12,669 nt of DNA. It comes from an uncultured Halieaceae bacterium. Lineage in GTDB: Bacteria; Pseudomonadota; Gammaproteobacteria; Pseudomonadales; Halieaceae. The stretch lies in assembly GCA_938045215.1 (NCBI GenBank), contig CALINF010000240.1, positions 1 through 12,669 on the forward strand, in the 5' to 3' direction. Positions within the stretch are counted from its first letter, which is position 1. The number at the start of each line of letters is the position of its first letter. The position numbers and the translations under genes were made by a program. Below are positions 8,150-12,669 of the stretch, piece by piece. Under the pieces are notes generated by a model, which saw nothing but the letters and a program-made list of their open reading frames with translations, had not been told where the DNA came from and searched no databases.

Positions 8150-8872
8150 TTAGGCTCGTCTGTTCTTAAGTTCAATAAGCCGGGCTATATTTCCCATGGA
8201 AGCTACAACCATGTAACACGCTTGCAAGATACCCCTGCGGCTGAAATCTGCCAAAATCGTTCCATCCAGCGCTGCCAGTTTCTCTTCGTGAATAGTATAA
8301 AAGCCCTGCAGGCTGTGTTTCGCGCCACTGTTGAGTTCCACATTCAGAGCAAAAGGCTCCAGTAGATCATGCTCTTTAAGTGCGCCCACAAATTCATCGA
8401 CTATACTCTGGCCTTGCTCGATTTCCTGAAGTACCTCCACGACCTGATCGGTATATCTGGTATTGCCGCCAAAAGGCTCAAACAAGAGTTCACCCTGATC
8501 TACACCAACTCTGGGGTTGTCCATATCCATGGCAATCACCATTTTTTTGCCCGCACCTGATTCTTCGCCTGATTCCTGAAAACCAATAGAAAACGGTCCA
8601 CGCCGAATCATCAAAGGGATGTAGGTTGCGTTCCATTGGTCTCCAGTGAGAAACAGGTTCTCGCCATTTTGAAACCCGAACATTGCCACCGGAGAATACG
8701 AATCCGCAGCGGTATTTCGCTGAAAGAAAATCGGATAGTCTGCGACAATGTTGCGAAATTCCGAGGGAAGCGCGAGGACACACATAACGTCGTCGCCAAG
8801 ATCAGCGCCGCGTCCTGTTGCCACTTTCAAACCCTTGTGATCAATGTTATTCAACATTGCATGTTTAACCAT
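8150..8872 (-). CDS. SapC-family protein
   Basis: A 240-residue protein of the SapC family (PF07277). The family was named from a Campylobacter S-layer protein locus, but its biochemical role is not established. Recognisable features are the ALPSEFRNIVADYPIFF segment (34-50), AMFGFQNGENLFL (63-75), YIPLMIRRGPFSIGF (84-98) and a C-terminal region ending with a helix. I see no signal peptide and no membrane segment, so it is probably cytoplasmic despite the S-layer name. The ATG at 8872 is preceded by GGAG seven bases upstream. It lies 44 bases after halogenase copy 2 and 26 bases before the cupin gene. The pairing of SapC with tryptophan-halogenase-like and cupin-like genes downstream of a TonB receptor is a recurring arrangement in Caulobacter, Xanthomonas and marine gammaproteobacteria, which supports a shared role but does not say which. 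Confidence 0.88.
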   Translation of the reverse strand: MVKHAMLNNIDHKGLKVATGRGADLGDDVMCVLALPSEFRNIVADYPIFFQRNTAADSYSPVAMFGFQNGENLFLTGDQWNATYIPLMIRRGPFSIGFQESGEESGAGKKMVIAMDMDNPRVGVDQGELLFEPFGGNTRYTDQVVEVLQEIEQGQSIVDEFVGALKEHDLLEPFALNVELNSGAKHSLQGFYTIHEEKLAALDGTILADFSRRGILQACYMVVASMGNIARLIELKNRRA

Positions 8873-8916
8873 TGTAGATCTCCAACACTAGCTCTTCGGA
8901 TCTGACGACTGCTGCG

Positions 8917-10452
8917 TCACACAGATTGCCTGATCTTACTCAATAATTCACGATTGGACGGCAAGCCCTGCAACAACCGCTGTGTCTGCACCTTGTTCTC
9001 GTCGAGATATCGCTGCGCTAACGCCAAATCGGAGCTGCGCCGCGCGCCTCCCGGAGGCTCAGTTTCAAAACCCATACCATACAGTACATACTGATAACTC
9101 GCTGCCGGGAAAATCTCTTCTGTCTGCACAAAATCCAGACGAGAAGGCGGCTGATACCGCCATAATTCCAACAGCTCTTGCAATCGGGCCGGGATCGTAG
9201 CGGCAGACCTGTGGTCATGCCAGTAATCGGAGTCCTGCCGCTCTGACAACACATAATGCAGCTTGAGAAAATCGATAATGCGATCCCAGCGGTACTGGAA
9301 TCGCTCATTAAAACGCTTTGACGCGATATCCATCAGGCTACGGTTCGCAGGCATACTGTCACGAATCATCGCTGCAGACAGTTCCACCAGCGCCAGTGCG
9401 GACGCCTCCAGAGGCTCAATGAAACCCGCAGACATACCCACAGCAACACAATTCTTGCGCCAGAATGATTCGCGATGCCCGGGGTTTATCTTCAGCTGTC
9501 GAAACACAGCGGCTTCGGCATTCTTCTTACCAATACCCGGCGCCAGATAAGACCGCAGATCTTGCTCGGCTTGCTCGTCGCTACTGTGGGAACTGGAGTA
9601 GACATAGCCCACGCCGCGGCGCGTTGGCAGACCAATATCCCAGATCCAGCCAGCTCGCTGCGCTGTAGAAAGTGTCACAGACGCAATGGCCTGATTGGGG
9701 TCGGCATAGGGAACCTGCACCGCCAATGCGCGATCATTGAACAACACCGACTGGCGGCTGACAAAGGGTTCCTGGTAGTGCTTGCCCAGTAGCATCGAGG
9801 CGTTGCCCGAACAGTCAATAAACAAATCCGCCTCGAGGAATCCGTGATTCGCCGTACCAAGGCTTTCGATATCGCCATCTTCAGAGGCTCTCACTTCTGA
9901 TACATGATCAACGACGTGATTTACACGCAGTTTTTCGCAACAATGCTTTTGCAAAAATATACCAAACTTGGCGGCATCCAGATGATAGGCGTAGTTGACC
10001 ACCGCCGCGTAATCCGGGGTGCCTGACTGTTTTGGAGCCAAACCGTGCTCGCACAATGGTGGCTGTGCGCTCACAGCATCTGCAAACGCGAAACTCGAGG
10101 CCTGTTGCTGCCAGGCTGGTATGCAGTTCACATCGAAAAAGCCATGTGGCAGGGAAAACGGGTGGTAGTAATAATCAGATGTTAGACCCGACTTCCAACC
10201 AATAAACTTTGATCCCTGCTTGTAGGAAGCGTCACATTGCGCGATGAAGCTGCTTTCCGAGACTCCGATCTTACGCAGTGTATCGCGCATTGAAGGCCAG
10301 GTTCCTTCACCCACACCGATTGTTGGCACATCGGGAGATTCAACCAGCGTGACGTCCAGACTATCGCCATGCTCTGCGGCGATAATTCCAGCCGTCAGCC
10401 AGCCGGCTGAACCCCCGCCAAGAATTAGTAGTTTCTTTACAGCCTTTTCCAT
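8917..10452 (-). CDS. Flavin-dependent tryptophan-halogenase-like protein (copy 2, divergent motifs)
   Basis: A 511-residue protein of the same fold as copy 1 but clearly divergent. FAD binding is shown by GGGSAGW (12-18) and GVGEGTWP (47-54). The lysine K78 in SYKQGSKF aligns with the catalytic K79 of PrnA. The signature motif reads W269-x-W271-x-I273-G-L-P instead of W-x-W-x-I-P, and the catalytic-glutamate motif is FIEPLEASA, with E349 retained but Ala in place of the following Ser. The middle (about 95-150) is unusually rich in aromatic residues, Cys and Gln, and probably shapes the substrate pocket. It may halogenate a different substrate from copy 1, or may have lost or altered activity. 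It is the first gene of the halogenase/SapC/cupin group, 189 bases after the receptor gene. The ATG at 10452 follows an in-frame TGA two codons upstream, so the start cannot lie earlier; its ribosome-binding site is poorly spaced. Confidence 0.88.
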   Translation of the reverse strand: MEKAVKKLLILGGGSAGWLTAGIIAAEHGDSLDVTLVESPDVPTIGVGEGTWPSMRDTLRKIGVSESSFIAQCDASYKQGSKFIGWKSGLTSDYYYHPFSLPHGFFDVNCIPAWQQQASSFAFADAVSAQPPLCEHGLAPKQSGTPDYAAVVNYAYHLDAAKFGIFLQKHCCEKLRVNHVVDHVSEVRASEDGDIESLGTANHGFLEADLFIDCSGNASMLLGKHYQEPFVSRQSVLFNDRALAVQVPYADPNQAIASVTLSTAQRAGWIWDIGLPTRRGVGYVYSSSHSSDEQAEQDLRSYLAPGIGKKNAEAAVFRQLKINPGHRESFWRKNCVAVGMSAGFIEPLEASALALVELSAAMIRDSMPANRSLMDIASKRFNERFQYRWDRIIDFLKLHYVLSERQDSDYWHDHRSAATIPARLQELLELWRYQPPSRLDFVQTEEIFPAASYQYVLYGMGFETEPPGGARRSSDLALAQRYLDENKVQTQRLLQGLPSNRELLSKIRQSV

Positions 10453-10515
10453 GCCTCACACCAGACACCTGTGAATCCACTTGAGCGTCTACACTCAGGG
10501 ATATAACCAACGCTC

Positions 10516-10545
10516 ACTATAACCGGCTTTTATACAGGCCTCTAA
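10516..10545 (-). promoter_or_regulatory. Weak candidate promoter for the halogenase operon
   Basis: On the minus strand TATAGT (10521-10516) stands 63 bases before the ATG of halogenase copy 2, with a poor -35 (TTAGAG, 10545-10540) 18 bases upstream. It lies downstream of the stem-loops that follow the receptor gene, where an internal promoter would be needed if those end transcription. The -35 match is weak. Confidence 0.25.
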
Positions 10546-10574
10546 TCAAATTCGGGATTGATAACGTCTCCGCC

Positions 10575-10613
10575 CAAACAAAACAGCCGCTACGAGAGCG
10601 GCTGTTTTGTTTG
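10575..10613 (-). terminator. Perfect 17-bp stem-loop downstream of the TonB receptor gene
   Basis: CAAACAAAACAGCCGCT (10575-10591) is the exact reverse complement of 10597-10613, with a five-base loop (10592-10596). The GC-rich core ends in a T-rich arm (TGTTTTGTTT) whichever strand is transcribed, so it can work in both directions. It begins 28 bases after the receptor stop codon, as expected for an intrinsic terminator of that gene. It may end transcription fully or let part of it continue into the halogenase genes. Confidence 0.85.
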
Positions 10614-10616
10614 CAT

Positions 10617-10637
10617 AAGCCTGCCTGATGCAGGCTT
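10617..10637 (-). repeat. Second stem-loop directly after the receptor stop codon
   Basis: AAGCCTGC (10617-10624) pairs exactly with GCAGGCTT (10630-10637) across a five-base loop. It starts four bases after the receptor stop codon and is followed, three bases on, by the larger stem-loop. The tandem may protect the 3' end of the receptor message or act as part of the terminator. Confidence 0.6.
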
Positions 10638-10641
10638 TAGA

Positions 10642-12669
10642 TCAGAAGACGTATCGGAGGCCCAAAGCGTATCGAGCACCCTGGTCAACCGCGAGGATCA
10701 CCATATTCTCATCTCGGCTATACTGCCGGAAGTTTTCTTCGGTGATATTGATTCCCTCAGCAAACACTGTCAAGGAGTCCATCACCTGATAACTGAGACT
10801 GATATCCCACTGACCATAGTCCTCGGTATAGACGGGATTCCTCTCGCCGTTACCATCCAGAGTATTGGCAAGAAAATCATCACGCCAGTTATAGGCGATT
10901 CGAGCCTGTATACCGTGCTTCTCATAGAAACCAATCACGTTGTAAGAATCGCTCAAGCCCAGCAGTGCAAACTGGTTCTCGACATCGGCTCCCTTATTGG
11001 TATTGGTGTTATCGTAGGATATGTCACCATCCACAGTCGTATAGTTCACAATGGCGCCAAAACCTGATTCACCAAACATATGCTGCACCGCCAGTTCCCA
11101 ACCGTCGATCTCGGCTGTCTCAGCATTCACCGGCGTTACCAGGTTAAACACAGTAGAGGGATCACCCAGACTCGCATCACCCGTTACCGGAGCACCATAT
11201 TGCTCTTCCATATAGGCGCGCACCTGGGCGGCATCACTGGTACCAAGCGCAGCGACGGCTTCATCATAGCGAGGTCCCTGCGCAGGGTGTGCAAGTTCGA
11301 AGACCGTGGATTCCACGGTGGTATTACCGATGAAGTTATCCACATCCTTGTAGTAATAGCCCGCGGAAACATAGCTTCCTTCGGCATAGTACCACTCGGC
11401 TGAGAAATCAAAGTTGGTCGATTCAAAAGGCTGCAGGTTGGGGTTACCCTGGTTACCCTGACCGCCGTTAAAACGTACAGGATTGGCGATCGTTTTGCCG
11501 CCCTGCAAGTCGTTGTAGTTGGGTCGCGTTATCGTCATGCTGCTCGATGCACGCATCACAACATTTTCGACGACTTCGATATCAAAATCGATATTCGGCA
11601 ACCAATTGTCATACGACCCCTCATCCTTGGTGAAGTCTGAACCGTCAAATTGTGCTGTGAACTCGTTGTCGGCAGCCCACTCAAGGCGGTTGTAGAACGG
11701 CACCAGCGCTTTTGAGTCTACGTCAGTGTCTTCATACCGCAGACCCAGGGTCAGATGCATCGGCATGTCTGTATCTTCCCACGCCAGATTCACCTGCGCA
11801 TAAGCACCTAACTGCTCCTCTTTGGTAGTGCGATCGGTAGAGAAGAAGGGGTCTGCACACAGTACCGTTCCGCAGGGCCCAAGCTCCTCACCATTGGCTG
11901 CTGCAATCGCTGAGAGCGCGTCACGCGCACCTTTGAAGTTTGTCTGGTAGTAAAACGGCTCGAGGTCCTTGCTGTTTGACCCGTCAATATCGTCAAACTC
12001 GCCGGGCAGGCTAGCTCGCGTGAAGATACTGTCATCATACTGATCAGCGGTACCGTAACCTCCCCAGGTATCGCGTTGTGCGTTGGAATAGGCCGATCGG
12101 TTTTCTGACTCCATTGCCACGATACCAAAGTCAATGCTCTCGACGATACCATCGTCGAATCTGAACTTACCTCTGAACTGGGCTTGTTCGATCTCGTGCT
12201 TCATGTAGCTGTTTCGGAACGTGGTGCCCGATGTCAGCATTCGCGACGGATCGAGAGGGTTTGCATACTGGTACGATGCGACAGGTAAGTCATTGGTGTA
12301 GTCAACCGAGTTGCCAATTCGGTCAAACTGAACGCCCGAAATGATGTTGTTGGTTCCTCGACCGTCCTTGGCGCCATTCTCGGCATCGGAATTATGGTAG
12401 TCAAATTCCAGTGTCAAACGATCGGTGGCATCCCACTCAACGTTAAAGCCCAGTGAATTGTTCTCGTTTTTTGAACCCCACTGACCAACACCAAAGGTGC
12501 TGTCAGAACCGGTACCGTCATTGTACTCGGTCAGAGAAACCACACCGCTGTCGCCGGGCGTAAACGCGCCGGATGTCGGAATGCCGTTAAACCAGGAGCC
12601 CATATCGTTCTGCTGCTGCTCGATATCCAGCTCGGAGTAGGTGTAGTCGAGAGTAGCAACAACCGTATC
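10642..12669 (-). CDS. TonB-dependent outer-membrane receptor, Xanthomonas/Caulobacter type (5' end outside window)
   Basis: The frame stays open to the right edge, adding 22 codons beyond the first internal ATG (12603), so 675 residues of the C-terminal part are visible and the signal peptide, TonB box and most of the plug are missing. What is seen is a beta-barrel: alternating amphipathic strands, Asp/Asn-rich loops, the SMTITRPNYNDLQGG and GNQGNPNLQPF elements typical of this receptor class, and the terminal sequence RYALGLRYVF ending in Phe as outer-membrane barrels do. Receptors of this class (TIGR01782 type) import oligosaccharides and other large ligands with TonB/ExbB energy. Only two cysteines are present, in GPCGTVLC in a probable outer loop, and could form a disulfide. 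It is upstream of, and on the same strand as, the halogenase group, with strong stem-loops in between. The ligand is not identifiable. Confidence 0.93.
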   Translation of the reverse strand, partial: DTVVATLDYTYSELDIEQQQNDMGSWFNGIPTSGAFTPGDSGVVSLTEYNDGTGSDSTFGVGQWGSKNENNSLGFNVEWDATDRLTLEFDYHNSDAENGAKDGRGTNNIISGVQFDRIGNSVDYTNDLPVASYQYANPLDPSRMLTSGTTFRNSYMKHEIEQAQFRGKFRFDDGIVESIDFGIVAMESENRSAYSNAQRDTWGGYGTADQYDDSIFTRASLPGEFDDIDGSNSKDLEPFYYQTNFKGARDALSAIAAANGEELGPCGTVLCADPFFSTDRTTKEEQLGAYAQVNLAWEDTDMPMHLTLGLRYEDTDVDSKALVPFYNRLEWAADNEFTAQFDGSDFTKDEGSYDNWLPNIDFDIEVVENVVMRASSSMTITRPNYNDLQGGKTIANPVRFNGGQGNQGNPNLQPFESTNFDFSAEWYYAEGSYVSAGYYYKDVDNFIGNTTVESTVFELAHPAQGPRYDEAVAALGTSDAAQVRAYMEEQYGAPVTGDASLGDPSTVFNLVTPVNAETAEIDGWELAVQHMFGESGFGAIVNYTTVDGDISYDNTNTNKGADVENQFALLGLSDSYNVIGFYEKHGIQARIAYNWRDDFLANTLDGNGERNPVYTEDYGQWDISLSYQVMDSLTVFAEGINITEENFRQYSRDENMVILAVDQGARYALGLRYVF

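Noticed and set aside
5574..10452. The halogenases as part of a tryptophan-derived antibiotic cluster
   Set aside because: No peptide synthetase, chromopyrrolic acid or other natural-product genes are present; the SapC, cupin and TonB receptor context fits the uptake-linked type instead.
10558..11067. A 169-codon open frame on the plus strand opposite the receptor gene
   Set aside because: It starts across the stem-loop and runs antisense to a strongly supported receptor barrel; the translation has no recognisable domain and looks like a shadow of the real gene.
11441..11460. Short direct repeat GGTTACCCT within the receptor gene
   Set aside because: It encodes the GNQGNP segment, part of a normal family motif, and is not a separate repeat element.

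Overview
The window looks like part of the chromosome of a marine-type gammaproteobacterium, probably a polysaccharide-degrading lineage such as Cellvibrionales or Alteromonadales. This is inferred from moderate base composition, a TonB-dependent receptor of the Xanthomonas/Caulobacter type, and the linked SapC, cupin-like and tryptophan-halogenase-like genes that recur beside such receptors in these bacteria. There is no rRNA, tRNA, insertion sequence or CRISPR array, and no gene-free stretch over 300 bases.

Left block (1-4458). A large protein cut by the left edge runs rightward to 2422. It looks like an (alpha/alpha)6-barrel carbohydrate-active enzyme, but I cannot assign its family. Convergent to it is a two-gene two-component system read leftward: a LytS/YehU-type membrane histidine kinase (3298-4458) followed, with a 13-base overlap, by a LytTR response regulator (2489-3310, GTG start).

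Middle (4459-5573). A 246-base divergent intergenic region separates the kinase from a rightward gene for a small secreted protein that is essentially one family-9 carbohydrate-binding domain (4705-5472). A 101-base convergent gap follows.

Right block (5574-12669), all read leftward. In transcription order it holds a TonB-dependent receptor (its start lies beyond the right edge), two tandem stem-loops, a flavin-dependent halogenase-like protein, SapC, a JmjC/cupin-like protein, and a second, clearly different halogenase-like protein. The last four genes are 26 to 51 bases apart and look like one operon. A likely reading is an uptake locus: the receptor brings a sugar or other large ligand across the outer membrane, the binding protein and the large enzyme act on carbohydrate, and the two-component system may sense a related signal. 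What the halogenase/SapC/cupin genes do with the receptor is not established, and this is the most interesting part of the window.
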